NCBI GenBank assembly: GCA_017513965.1
Contig: JAFWMI010000070.1
Location: 31,568-95,567, forward strand
DNA: 64,000 bases
Origin: Atopobiaceae bacterium
Lineage (GTDB): Bacteria > Actinomycetota > Coriobacteriia > Coriobacteriales > Atopobiaceae
Direction of reading: 5' to 3'
In this document: positions 44,078 through 51,892 of the stretch, in pieces
Numbering within the stretch: position 1 is the stretch's first letter
Layout: every line of letters starts with the position of its first letter
The notes under the pieces: generated by a model
Databases searched by the model: none
What the model saw: the letters and a program-made list of their open reading frames with translations, nothing else
What the model was told of the DNA's origin: nothing
Position numbers and translations under genes: made by a program

Positions 44078-44653
44078 CTATGCCAATGCGGTAAGGGCGC
44101 CGCGGAGCAGGGTGGGATCGATCATGCCCGTGGCAGAGGTCGCCACTTCGCCGTTTGCATCGATTACCACGGTGAGGGGCAGCGCGTGCGCGCCCCACGA
44201 TGTCGCCGCCTCGAGTGACGTGTCGTAATAGACGGGAAGCTCGGCCAAGCCGTTTTGCTCGAGCCATGCGCGTGCGTCGTCCTTTCGCTCGCGTTGGCCG
44301 TCGGTCACATCAACAAAGGCGAACGCGACCGTATCGGCATACTCCTCGGCGATGTCTTGCAGGTCGGGCAGTTCCTTAACGCAATACGGGCACCAGGTTG
44401 CCCAGAAGTTGATAACGAGTGGCCTGCCGTTGGCAATGCTCGAAAGCGTAACGGCCTCGTCCGTTGCGGTATAGACGGTCGCGTCGTGGTCGGCGAGCCG
44501 TATGGCCTTGTCCTGCCCTGCCTGCGACGAGGGTGTCGAAGTTTGGTTGCTCCCTGCGAGGTCCTTGGCCAAGAGCGCATACCCAACGCCTGAGGCTATG
44601 AGCACGACAGCCAATATGCAGGCAATGAGGATGGTTCGACGTCTGTTCTCCAT
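44078..44653 (-). CDS. TlpA/ResA-like membrane-anchored thioredoxin
   Basis: A 191-residue protein with an N-terminal membrane anchor (ILIACILAVVLIASGVGYALL, about 8-27 as the core) and an external thioredoxin-like domain. The active site is WATWCPYCVKELPDL, and the cis-proline loop is in HALPLTVVID. It would receive electrons from CcdA, encoded next. The ATG at 44653 has GAGGAG at proper spacing; 23 upstream residues are not used. Confidence 0.92.
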   Translation of the reverse strand: MENRRRTILIACILAVVLIASGVGYALLAKDLAGSNQTSTPSSQAGQDKAIRLADHDATVYTATDEAVTLSSIANGRPLVINFWATWCPYCVKELPDLQDIAEEYADTVAFAFVDVTDGQRERKDDARAWLEQNGLAELPVYYDTSLEAATSWGAHALPLTVVIDANGEVATSATGMIDPTLLRGALTALA

Positions 44654-44749
44654 GCAGTGCTCCTCTGGTCTTTGCCGTGTCTTCTCTGTGATGGTACCCA
44701 AATGGGGGAAGACCAACCGCATGGCGGCGGGAAGACCGTCTCCGTGCCA

Positions 44750-45499
44750 TTACGTGTGGTAGCTGCGGAAGAATGCCTGGGTCTCTGGGTCGGCGGAACG
44801 ATCCATAACCTCCACCGGAGAGCCATCTTCTGCGATGTGTCCACGGCGAAGGAGGATGATGCGATCGGCGGCGCGGCGTGCGAAGCCTATTTCATGCGTG
44901 GCCATGAGGATGGTGGCCCCTTGCTCCTTGAGCTCGGCGACCATGTCCAAGACTTCTCCCACGAGCAGGGGGTCGAGCGCGGACGTAATCTCATCGAGCA
45001 GCAAAAGCTCGGGCTCCATCATGAGCGCACGCGCGATGGCGACGCGCTGCTGTTGGCCGCCCGACAGGCGGTCGGGATACTCACGCGCCTTGTCGTCCAT
45101 GCCAATCCTCTTGAGCAGCCCGTGTGCCTTGTCCTCCGCCCGTTCGCGAGGCCACTTGTGCACCTTGCGTGCCGCAAGGGTCACGTTGTCGAGCACGGTC
45201 ATATGCGCAAAGAGGTTGTAGTGCTGGAACACGACGCCTATGCGTGCGCGTACGGCATCTTGGTTTACCCGGGGGTCGGTTATGTCGGTGTCGCCGAGCC
45301 ATATTTGCCCGTCATTTACCTGCTCGAGCAAGTTGACGCATTTCATGAGCGTCGACTTGCCCGATCCTGAGGCTCCCAAGAGCGCCACCGTCTCGTGCCG
45401 GCGTACGCTCAAGGAGATGTGGTCGAGCACCAGGTTGCTGCCAAAGTGCTTTACCACGTTGTGTACGCGTAGAATCTCGCTTTGGCTCGCGTCCGTCAT
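44750..45499 (-). CDS. amino-acid ABC importer ATPase
   Basis: A 249-residue ATPase of the GlnQ/HisP group. Walker A GASGSGKS, Q-loop FQHYNLF, signature LSGGQQQRV, Walker B LLLLDEITSALD (Ile replaces the usual Pro) and switch histidine MATHEIGF are visible. It overlaps the permease gene by four bases and is the last gene of a minus-strand importer operon. Confidence 0.94.
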   Translation of the reverse strand: MTDASQSEILRVHNVVKHFGSNLVLDHISLSVRRHETVALLGASGSGKSTLMKCVNLLEQVNDGQIWLGDTDITDPRVNQDAVRARIGVVFQHYNLFAHMTVLDNVTLAARKVHKWPRERAEDKAHGLLKRIGMDDKAREYPDRLSGGQQQRVAIARALMMEPELLLLDEITSALDPLLVGEVLDMVAELKEQGATILMATHEIGFARRAADRIILLRRGHIAEDGSPVEVMDRSADPETQAFFRSYHT

Positions 45500-46365
45500 A
45501 CCATGCCCCCCGTCTGCTCACGCGACCGCAGGCGAGCCGTGTACCAGTCGTTAAGAATAACAAACGGCACGCTCATAAGGATGAACACGATGCTGGCAAC
45601 CACATAGGGGGTGAAGTTGTAGGTCTTGGCCACGACGATCTGTGCCGCGCGCACGGCGTCGATGGCGCCAAGCGTGGAGATAAGCCCCACGTCCTTTTGC
45701 ATGGAAATGAAGTCGTTCATGAGCGCAGGCGCGATCTTGCGCAGTGCCTGGGGAATGATGACCAGCCGCATGGTTTGGAACGTGGTCAGTCCGAGCGAAC
45801 GCGCCGAGGCACGTTGCGAGGGGTGCACGTCTTCAAAACCCGCCCGCAAGACCTCTGCGATGTAGGCGGAATACGACATGATAACGGCTATGGTGCCCAG
45901 CAGCGCCTTGTTCATGCGGCCAAAGAGCCCAAGGCCGGGAATGCCAAACCCAATAAGATAGAGCACCACGAGCATGGGAATGCCACGCATGATGGTGGTG
46001 TAGAGGCGTGCTACGACGCGCAGGGGAAACATGACCGCCGAGGTGGTTATGCGTATGAGCGCGAGCGCGGTGCCGAGTATGGCCGTGCCCAGCACGGCAA
46101 CGACGAGCACGCGCACGTTGAGCCACAGCCCGTCAAGCACTTGCGGCCAGGCAAGGGCAAAGTACTCGGGCGAGAAAAACGATTCCTTGACGCGTGGCCA
46201 GCCGGGAGAACTGCGCAACGTGAGTACGACAAGGGCGACGAATACGAGCGAGGAGCCAATGCTCGTAAGAATCGATCGTCTCCGCTCGCGTGCTCGGTAC
46301 GCCTGCCTCTCAAGCTCTACCTCGCTTGCCTCGTATGCAGGTGCCGTGTCCGTGGGAACTGCCAC
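45496..46365 (-). CDS. amino-acid ABC importer permease
   Basis: A 289-residue permease of the HisMQ/GlnP group. After a charged N-terminal stretch of about 35 residues there is a first helix, then the conserved core with RGIPMLVVLYLIGFG, SYSAYIAEVLRAGFEDV and SLGLTTFQTMRLVIIPQALR, the EAA-type loop that meets the ATPase. The GTG at 46365, four bases after the binding-protein stop, is taken as start by coupling; longer starts would overlap that gene. It ends in the ATGA overlap with the ATPase gene. Confidence 0.92.
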   Translation of the reverse strand: MAVPTDTAPAYEASEVELERQAYRARERRRSILTSIGSSLVFVALVVLTLRSSPGWPRVKESFFSPEYFALAWPQVLDGLWLNVRVLVVAVLGTAILGTALALIRITTSAVMFPLRVVARLYTTIMRGIPMLVVLYLIGFGIPGLGLFGRMNKALLGTIAVIMSYSAYIAEVLRAGFEDVHPSQRASARSLGLTTFQTMRLVIIPQALRKIAPALMNDFISMQKDVGLISTLGAIDAVRAAQIVVAKTYNFTPYVVASIVFILMSVPFVILNDWYTARLRSREQTGGMV

Positions 46366-46369
46366 GGCG

Positions 46370-47260
46370 CTAGTCCAAGGTGGGGATGTCGGTGGTGTAT
46401 ACGGCCATCCACTCTTGGACGAGCTTGTCGATGGTGCCGTCATCCAGCAATGCCTGGACTGCGTCGCTTACCCCCTTGGTGAGTGGCGAGTCCTTGGCGA
46501 GCGTTATGCCGAGGCCAAACTCGTCCTCGGTCCCGGCAATCTGTCCTACGACGACGCCGTTTTCTATCTGGCCAAACTCAGCCATCACAACGGCGTCGGG
46601 CGTGTCGGTAACGATGGCGTCCACCTGGCCGTTGGCAACTGCCTTCGCGGCGTCGGCGTTGTCGTTGAACGGCTCGATGCCCTCGGTGCTCTTGCCCTTG
46701 ATGAGGTCTTTTACGTAGTCGTATGCGGTTGAGCCAACCTGTACCGCGATGGTGGCGTCGGCAAGGTCGGCGAGGCTCTTCGCCTTGGCATACGGGCTGT
46801 CCTTGAGCACGACGATCGATTGGGTGGGAAAGAAGTAGCCGGGGGTAAAGTCGACGGCCTTCTTGCGGTCCTCGTTGATGGAGACCTGTTGGATGTTGAG
46901 GTCCCAGTCGTGCGCGCCGGGGGCGAACGCCTCCTCGAAGGTGGTGCGCACCCACACCACGTCCTTGGAGCCGAAGCCGAGCTTTTCGGCGACCTTGTAA
47001 ATGATGGCGGCCTCAAAGCCCTTGCCCGACTCGGGCTCGTCGTCCATGACCCATGGCTCGTATGCGGGCTCGCCGGTGGCGACGGTGAGTTTGCCGGGCT
47101 CTATGGTGAGCTGCTTTATGTCGTCGGTGCTTGCCGCGTCTTGGGCGGTGTTGGCGTTATTGCCTCCTCCGCAGGCGGCAAGGCTGGCGGCGGCAACAAG
47201 CGCAGACCCCAGTGAGAGTACCTGGCGCCTGGTAACGACGGAATCGACAAACGTCTGCAT
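46370..47260 (-). CDS. amino-acid ABC importer binding lipoprotein, Tat-like signal
   Basis: A 296-residue solute-binding protein of family 3. The signal VTRRQVLSLGSALVAAASL has a twin-arginine pattern and ends in the lipobox LAAC, so export by Tat is possible. Family segments include KLTVATGEPAYEPW, GFEAAIIYKVAEKLGF, DWDLNIQQVSINEDR, VDFTPGYFFPTQSIVV and GSTAYDYV. AGAAAGG precedes the ATG at 47260. First gene of the operon with the permease and ATPase. A TATAGT-GAGA-ACTATA dyad lies in the 83-base upstream gap. The amino acid bound is not predictable. Confidence 0.92.
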   Translation of the reverse strand: MQTFVDSVVTRRQVLSLGSALVAAASLAACGGGNNANTAQDAASTDDIKQLTIEPGKLTVATGEPAYEPWVMDDEPESGKGFEAAIIYKVAEKLGFGSKDVVWVRTTFEEAFAPGAHDWDLNIQQVSINEDRKKAVDFTPGYFFPTQSIVVLKDSPYAKAKSLADLADATIAVQVGSTAYDYVKDLIKGKSTEGIEPFNDNADAAKAVANGQVDAIVTDTPDAVVMAEFGQIENGVVVGQIAGTEDEFGLGITLAKDSPLTKGVSDAVQALLDDGTIDKLVQEWMAVYTTDIPTLD

Positions 47261-47343
47261 GGTGCATGCCTTTCTCATGGGCGGTGATATAGTTCTCACT
47301 ATAGCATGCGCATCCTGCTTCGGCGCATGGTGCGCACGAGATG

Positions 47344-48195
47344 TTACCGAGAAGCAAGCTCTATGGTCCAATCGACGCCAAAGCCAATACCGTAGGTGCG
47401 GCACAAATCGCCTTGGGACAACGCAAGAGACGCGTTCATAACCTCGTTGCAGTACAGGACGGGCGTGCCCTTTGGCACGTGCCCAAAACTCCGTGCCAGG
47501 GGGACGTCTTGGTCAAACACCGTGTCGTCTTGGTGTGCGATGCGCACGTGGGCAGTGCTCCCAAAGTCCAAGCCAATTTGCGCGAGCATGCGCCATTCCA
47601 TGTTGCTCCAGGCATTGCCGAAGTTTGGGTCGCAAATCTCGATGATGCCGTGCGCCTGTTGGCCTGCGACGGAAGGACTGGGTATGCGGTAGGTTACGAT
47701 CTGATTCACAGGATAGGCCGGGCCGACCTCCTCCCAGTCAATGATGCCGCTGGCCAGCCGGGCTGCGGTGTAGCCAAAGACATCCCGGCCGGCAAAAACG
47801 GAAGTGCCGCGCGTGAAGGGATACCGATTGACGCGCTCGTCTATCTCGCGCACCTCGTCTATGCCAATCCTTTGCAGCACGTGGGTGAGCGAGCCGTTGT
47901 CGGGGGTGACGATCACGTGCCCGTCGTGGGTCCTGGCCACGCAGGCCCGTCGGCTGGTGCCCACGCCAGGATCCACGACGCTCACATAGATGGTGCCCTT
48001 TGGCCAAAACGGCATGCTCTGGTAGAGGCGATAGCTGGCGGACCATATGTCAAATCGCGGGATCATGTGGGTTCCGTCAAAGATCTCCAGCTCGCGATCA
48101 ACCGACTTCACGACGCCATACATGGAGCTTACGGCCCCCTCCGCATAGGTAAAGTCCGACTGGAACACGAGGATGGGCTTGTCGGTGCGTGTCAT
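47344..48195 (-). CDS. S-adenosyl-L-methionine hydrolase (adenosine-forming), DUF62 family
   Basis: A 283-residue SAM hydroxide adenosyltransferase that splits SAM into adenosine and methionine with an activated water. Family signatures are LVFQSDFTYAEGAVSSMYGV, IYVSVVDPGVGTSRRACV, VTPDNGSLTHVL and the Asn-rich C-terminal part (CDPNFGNAWSNM). AAGGAG lies 6 bases before the ATG at 48195. It sits 83 bases upstream of the amino-acid importer operon on the same strand, hinting at a link with methionine or related uptake, though this is only context. The physiological reason for hydrolysing SAM in bacteria remains unclear. Confidence 0.9.
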   Translation of the reverse strand: MTRTDKPILVFQSDFTYAEGAVSSMYGVVKSVDRELEIFDGTHMIPRFDIWSASYRLYQSMPFWPKGTIYVSVVDPGVGTSRRACVARTHDGHVIVTPDNGSLTHVLQRIGIDEVREIDERVNRYPFTRGTSVFAGRDVFGYTAARLASGIIDWEEVGPAYPVNQIVTYRIPSPSVAGQQAHGIIEICDPNFGNAWSNMEWRMLAQIGLDFGSTAHVRIAHQDDTVFDQDVPLARSFGHVPKGTPVLYCNEVMNASLALSQGDLCRTYGIGFGVDWTIELASR

Positions 48196-48235
48196 AAGAG
48201 CTCCTTGTACGCGGTGTGTTCTGCTTGAGACGGCA

Positions 48236-48675
48236 TCAGCCGGTTGTGCCCCATATATAGAATACATAGTCGGTCGCCGTCTCCAGTATCGACGTATGGT
48301 AGTTCCATTCCTGAGGACCAATATTCACGGTGCAGACAATTCCCTCAATGGTGACAAGTACCGGCTCTTGTGCATGGCCCTTGCCAGCAGCGCATCGCCT
48401 GAGGCCTGATATATGCAAGCTATCCTGGGGTGCTTCTACTTTGGTATAGCCCATATCGCGGTAGTAGTTTTCATAACTATCAGCGTCATCAGTCAAGTCG
48501 TATGCTTCATCAAGATAGCAAACTGCCCCATGCAAAAAGTCTTCCAGAGAGCGAAACGTAGCCTTTTTTTTGCGTACACAAAATCGTTGTAGTCCTCAGC
48601 ACCAGGACCACCAACATACAGATGGTGTATCTCGCTATCGGTGCTCCGTATTCGTATCACGCTATTCTCTGGCAC
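48236..48675 (-). pseudogene. hypothetical gene split by a frameshift at an A8 run
   Basis: Two overlapping minus-strand frames join into one protein of about 146 residues if one A is added to, or the ribosome slips back one base at, a run of eight A (48554-48561, T8 on the plus strand). The first part starts at GTG 48675 with GAGGGG upstream and reads to DFVYAKK; the second continues KATFRSLEDFLHGAVCYLDEAYDL to WGTTG. The second frame alone has no ribosome site. I do not recognise the family; it is soluble and acidic. It could be a decayed gene, a phase-variable gene, a -1 programmed frameshift or a sequencing error. Confidence 0.65.
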
Positions 48676-48733
48676 AAAAGACCCCTCTCCATCAAGGGCT
48701 GCAGGCTCTTCGGGAGTCTGGGAGGACGCAAAT

Positions 48734-48764
48734 GGGGGACATACCTCGAAGAGGCGTGTCCCCC
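48734..48764. repeat. GGGGACA-type intergenic hairpin, copy 3
   Basis: GGGGGACA (48734-48741) pairs with TGTCCCCC (48757-48764), and inside CCTC pairs with GAGG around GAA. It is nearly the same as the hairpin at 10862-10904 and lies 26 bases beyond the gpmA stop, where it may act as terminator. Confidence 0.78.
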
Positions 48765-48789
48765 ACTCGTTGCTCTGGGCAGAGTGTGA

Positions 48790-49557
48790 CTACTTCTTGG
48801 CCTTGCCCTGGTTGGCGACGGCGTCGATCTTGGCGGCGATCACGTCGGGGTCGCCAATGTACTTCTTCTCCACAACGTTCCAGTCCTGGTCGAAGGTGTA
48901 GGCCAGAGGCACGGCGGTCGGGATGTTGACCTCGAGGATCTCTTCGGGGGTGAGCTTGTCGAACATCATGACGAGGGAGCGCAGGCTGTTGCCGTGGGCG
49001 GCGATGAGAACGCGCTTGCCAGCCTTGAGCTGCGGGGCGATCTCGTCCTGGAAGTACGGCCACGCGCGGGCGATGCAGTCCTTCAGGCACTCGGTGTAGG
49101 GGAGGCGCTCGGGCATGGGCTCGTCGCGGTAGTTCTCGGCCTTCTGGGCGCAGCGCTCGTCATCGGGATCGAGGGGCTTGGCGGGGATGTCGAAGGAACG
49201 ACGCCAGATCTTGACCTGCTCGTCGCCGTACTTTGCGGCGGTCTCGGCCTTGTTCATGCCCTGCAGGGCGCCATAGTGACGCTCGTTGAGCTTCCAGCTC
49301 TTGATGACGGGCAGCCACTCGCGGTCCATGGCGAACAGCACGTTGTTGAGCGTGTGGATGGCGCGCTTGAGGAGGGAGGTGTAGCAGATGTCGAAGTCAT
49401 AGCCCGCGTCCTTGAGGGCCTTGCCGCCGTCCAGAGCCTCCTGGACACCGGCCTCAGAAAGGTCAACGTCGGTCCAACCAGTAAACAGGTTAGCCTTGTT
49501 CCACTCAGACTCGCCGTGGCGGATAAGTACAAGATGCATAAGCTTGTCGTCGGCCAT
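48790..49557 (-). CDS. gpmA: 2,3-bisphosphoglycerate-dependent phosphoglycerate mutase
   Basis: Glycolytic enzyme of 255 residues that interconverts 3- and 2-phosphoglycerate. The phosphohistidine motif [12 protein letters not shown] is at residues 9-20, followed by [14 protein letters not shown]. The substrate-binding [16 protein letters not shown] region and the second catalytic histidine in [13 protein letters not shown] are also present. It matches the dimeric/tetrameric dPGM family along its whole length. AAAGGA lies 9 bases before the ATG at 49557. The gene is monocistronic and divergent from the glutamine-synthetase-like gene. Confidence 0.97.
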   Translation of the reverse strand: MADDKLMHLVLIRHGESEWNKANLFTGWTDVDLSEAGVQEALDGGKALKDAGYDFDICYTSLLKRAIHTLNNVLFAMDREWLPVIKSWKLNERHYGALQGMNKAETAAKYGDEQVKIWRRSFDIPAKPLDPDDERCAQKAENYRDEPMPERLPYTECLKDCIARAWPYFQDEIAPQLKAGKRVLIAAHGNSLRSLVMMFDKLTPEEILEVNIPTAVPLAYTFDQDWNVVEKKYIGDPDVIAAKIDAVANQGKAKK

Positions 49558-49710
49558 TGGTATGGTCCTTTCTCGAGAAGTCGGCAGTGATTCTGCCCTC
49601 ATGCCACAAGTATGCACGATGATAAACCCCTATTGTCGGGCTTTTCCGCGAGCGCGCCATACTATGGCATGACTTGTCGCAAAGACGGGATCGAACGTGA
49701 TTCTTTTCGG

Positions 49711-49733
49711 GTACGTGACGATTCCGGACGTAC
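49711..49733. promoter_or_regulatory. GTACGT/ACGTAC inverted repeat in the gpmA/GS-like gap
   Basis: GTACGT (49711-49716) and ACGTAC (49728-49733) are inverted arms 11 bases apart, one helical turn, directly upstream of the GAAAC repeats. They may belong to the same operator region. Confidence 0.35.
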
Positions 49734-49742
49734 ACAAAAGAC

Positions 49743-49758
49743 GAAACAACTCCGAAAC
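49743..49758 (+). promoter_or_regulatory. GlnR-box-like GAAAC-n6-GAAAC repeat
   Basis: GAAAC at 49743-49747 and again at 49754-49758, exactly 11 bases apart. Each lies within the longer repeat CGAAACAAC. Actinobacterial GlnR boxes alternate GTnAC and GAAAC with the same six-base gaps (from memory). The site is 68 bases before the synthetase-like start, and a GlnR-like regulator is encoded at 56222. Confidence 0.45.
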
Positions 49759-49825
49759 AACGATGTGCCATGTTCTTACCTGTGATCAACGGAGCGATTG
49801 CCAGCTTGTGTTGGGGAGGGACTTC

Positions 49826-51151
49826 ATGAGCAATGATATGAACGTTGACTTTGTGTTGCGCACCATCGAGAAGCGCGACATCCGCTTTGTGCGTCTGTGG
49901 TTTACCGACGTGCTGGGAAATCTCAAGTCGTTCTCCATTTCACCGGCCGAGCTGGAGGAGGCATTTGAGGAGGGGATCGGGTTCGATGGCTCATCCGTGG
50001 CGGGCTTCGTGCCCCAGGAGGAGTCGGACATGCTGGCCTTCCCGGATGCCGAGACCTTCCAGATTCTGCCATGGCGTCCCAGCAATAGCGGCGTGGCACG
50101 CATCTTCTGTGGCATACGCACCCCAGACGGCCAGCCGTTCTTGGGAGACCCGCGTTCTTGTCTTTCGCGCGTGGTGGCGGAGGCCGAGGCAAAGGGCTTG
50201 GTTCCCAACGTTGGCCCCAAGCTCGAGTACTTCTACTTTGGGGACAACAGAGAGCCCATACCCGTGGACGAGGCGGGCTACTTTGACCTCACGCCCTACG
50301 ACTCGGCGCGCGACATTCGCCGTTCCACCACGCTCATGCTCGAGAAGATGTCCATTCCCGTGCAGTACTCGTATCACTCCAACGCCCCCTCGCAAAACGG
50401 GATTGACCTGCGCTATTGCGAGGCGCTGTGCTGCGCGGACAACATTATGACGGCTCGTTTGGTCATTAAGCAGGAGGCCAACGAGCAGGGCCTGTTCGCC
50501 TCGTTCATGCCCAAGCCTCTGGCGGGATGCTCTGGTTCGGGCATGTTCCTGTGCGAGTCGCTGTTCGACACGGATGGCGAAAACCTCTTTTGGGGAACCG
50601 AGGACTACCACCTCTCTGAGCTTGCCCATCACTACATCGCGGGTATCCTGCGCTATGCACCGGAGTTTTGCTTGGTCACCAACCCCACGGTCAACTCGTA
50701 CAAGCGCCTGGTCCCCAACGGGGAGGTGCCGGTGTACACCACGTGGGGTCGCATCAATCGCTCGGCACTCGTGCGCATTCCCGCGCATAAGCCGGGGAAG
50801 CACCTCTCTGCCCGCATCGAGCTGCGAAACCCCGACCCCACGGCCAACCCCTATCTCGCGCTTGCCGCGACGATTGCCGCCGGCATCAAGGGCATCGAAG
50901 ACGAGCTTCCTCTGCCGGTTGAGTACACCGGACGCGATGTGACGGATGCGCACATGGTGCAGATGGGTCGCACGCATCTACCGCGGACCTTGGGCGAGGC
51001 GATTAAGGCGTTCGAGGAAAGCGAGCTCATGCGTACGACGCTCGGCGACCACATCTGTGACTTCCTCGTGAGCGAGAAGCGTCGCGAGTGGAACGAGTTC
51101 TGCACGACCATTACCGACTGGGAGAAGCGCCACTACTATGCGGGCTTTTAG
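49826..51151 (+). CDS. glutamine synthetase type I-like protein lacking metal ligands
   Basis: A 441-residue protein aligned with bacterial glutamine synthetase I end to end: beta-grasp GFDGSSVAGF (52-61), FMPKPLAGCSGSGM (227-240), NPTVNSYKRLVP, NRSALVRIP and NPYLAL. Yet the metal and glutamate site is altered. GPEPEFF becomes GPKLEYF (K132 for the first Glu), HHE becomes YHS (S185), QHE becomes QNG (G192) and GSGMH becomes GSGMF (F241). Only E134 and E332 remain of six expected metal ligands. There is no adenylylation tyrosine region. So it is probably not an ordinary GlnA; it may be a regulatory pseudoenzyme or use another chemistry. The start has GGGGAGGG 6 bases upstream. Confidence 0.85.
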   Translation: MSNDMNVDFVLRTIEKRDIRFVRLWFTDVLGNLKSFSISPAELEEAFEEGIGFDGSSVAGFVPQEESDMLAFPDAETFQILPWRPSNSGVARIFCGIRTPDGQPFLGDPRSCLSRVVAEAEAKGLVPNVGPKLEYFYFGDNREPIPVDEAGYFDLTPYDSARDIRRSTTLMLEKMSIPVQYSYHSNAPSQNGIDLRYCEALCCADNIMTARLVIKQEANEQGLFASFMPKPLAGCSGSGMFLCESLFDTDGENLFWGTEDYHLSELAHHYIAGILRYAPEFCLVTNPTVNSYKRLVPNGEVPVYTTWGRINRSALVRIPAHKPGKHLSARIELRNPDPTANPYLALAATIAAGIKGIEDELPLPVEYTGRDVTDAHMVQMGRTHLPRTLGEAIKAFEESELMRTTLGDHICDFLVSEKRREWNEFCTTITDWEKRHYYAGF

Positions 51152-51154
51152 TCG

Positions 51155-51583
51155 CTAGAGGGCTTTTTTAAAGTACTTTTGCACCTTGTCGCAGGTATAG
51201 CCGAGGTGTTCGTAGAAGGCGTGCGCGTTCTTGCGCTCAACACGGGAGTTGAGTCGCAGGTACGCGGCGCCTTGTTCCTTGGCAAATCGCTCAAAGGCCG
51301 TGAGCAGCTCGCGTCCCAGTCCCTTGCCTTGGTCGTCGGGCATGACGGCGAGTGCAATGACGTTGTATCCTCCCTCATCGTGGAGCGTGCGGTATCGTTG
51401 CGCGTGAATAAAGGCGTGTGGCGAATCGGCGTCGTCCGTGAGCACCCAAACAACGTGCTCGGGATCATGTGCAAGGCTCTGGATACGCTGGCACACCATG
51501 TCTAGCGTGCAGTCGTACTTGAGCGCCGTTTGAAACATCTCCCAAACGGCGCTCGCGTCTTTTGGTTGCATGGGGCGAATCAT
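51155..51583 (-). CDS. GNAT-family N-acetyltransferase
   Basis: A 142-residue GCN5-related acetyltransferase. The acetyl-CoA-binding motif A is ALAVMPDDQGKGLGRELL, near residues 76-93, with the typical Q-x-x-G-x-G/A core, and motif B is NAHAFYEHLGYTC near the end. Start has GAGGAG 5 bases upstream. It converges on the synthetase-like gene with a three-base gap. The acetyl acceptor is unknown. Confidence 0.88.
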   Translation of the reverse strand: MIRPMQPKDASAVWEMFQTALKYDCTLDMVCQRIQSLAHDPEHVVWVLTDDADSPHAFIHAQRYRTLHDEGGYNVIALAVMPDDQGKGLGRELLTAFERFAKEQGAAYLRLNSRVERKNAHAFYEHLGYTCDKVQKYFKKAL

Positions 51584-51728
51584 AGCGGCTCCTCTCGTGG
51601 GCGGTCATCCATTTGAGCTGGGTCTTTGGGCTCAGCGAACAGTGTACCTGCAGGCGCTGGCGCGCCGCAAACGTGCGATTCTGCGACCGCGTTGGCCTCT
51701 GGCCGTGCAACAAAGCCCCGTTCCACAT

Positions 51729-51773
51729 AGCCAATCTGTTAAATTGGCTGCATCCAGTGAATGAATTATTCAT
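51729..51773 (+). promoter_or_regulatory. promoter with two dyads before the binding-protein genes
   Basis: TTGGCT (51744-51749) and TATTCA (51767-51772) are 17 bases apart. AGCCAAT (51729-51735)/ATTGGCT (51743-51749) is a dyad over the -35, and ATGAAT-T-ATTCAT (51761-51773) a dyad over the -10. The gene-free stretch 51584-51892 holds this promoter and the leader below; I see nothing in 51584-51728. Confidence 0.4.
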
Positions 51774-51787
51774 CGTTCGTGCATACT

Positions 51788-51867
51788 AGGTCTCCATCCG
51801 TAAGACCTCCGGGCGGGAGCCTGGCCGAGCGGAAGGTAGCTGGGCAGTGGGTGCCCAGACCTCCGCC
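51788..51867 (+). ncRNA. structured 5' leader of the amino-acid importer operon
   Basis: Several helices can be drawn by hand. AGGTCT (51788-51793) pairs with AGACCT (51803-51808). GGCGGGAG (51812-51819) pairs with CTCCGCC (51861-51867) with one bulge, enclosing CTGGGCA (51840-51846)/TGCCCAG (51852-51858). AGACCTCCG occurs twice (51803 and 51857), so AGGTCT could pair with either copy, a possible two-state switch. The start codon is 26 bases further on. I cannot match it to a known riboswitch class. Confidence 0.45.
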
Positions 51868-51892
51868 TTGAGAAAGAGAAGGGACATCTCAA

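Noticed and set aside
49826..51151. Ordinary glnA call
   Set aside because: Overall likeness is strong, but the metal and glutamate ligands are replaced at four positions, so a plain functional assignment would mislead.
51788..51867. T-box leader or a known amino-acid riboswitch
   Set aside because: The T-box core sequence and terminator/antiterminator pair are absent, and no known riboswitch consensus could be matched by eye. Kept only as an unclassified structured leader.
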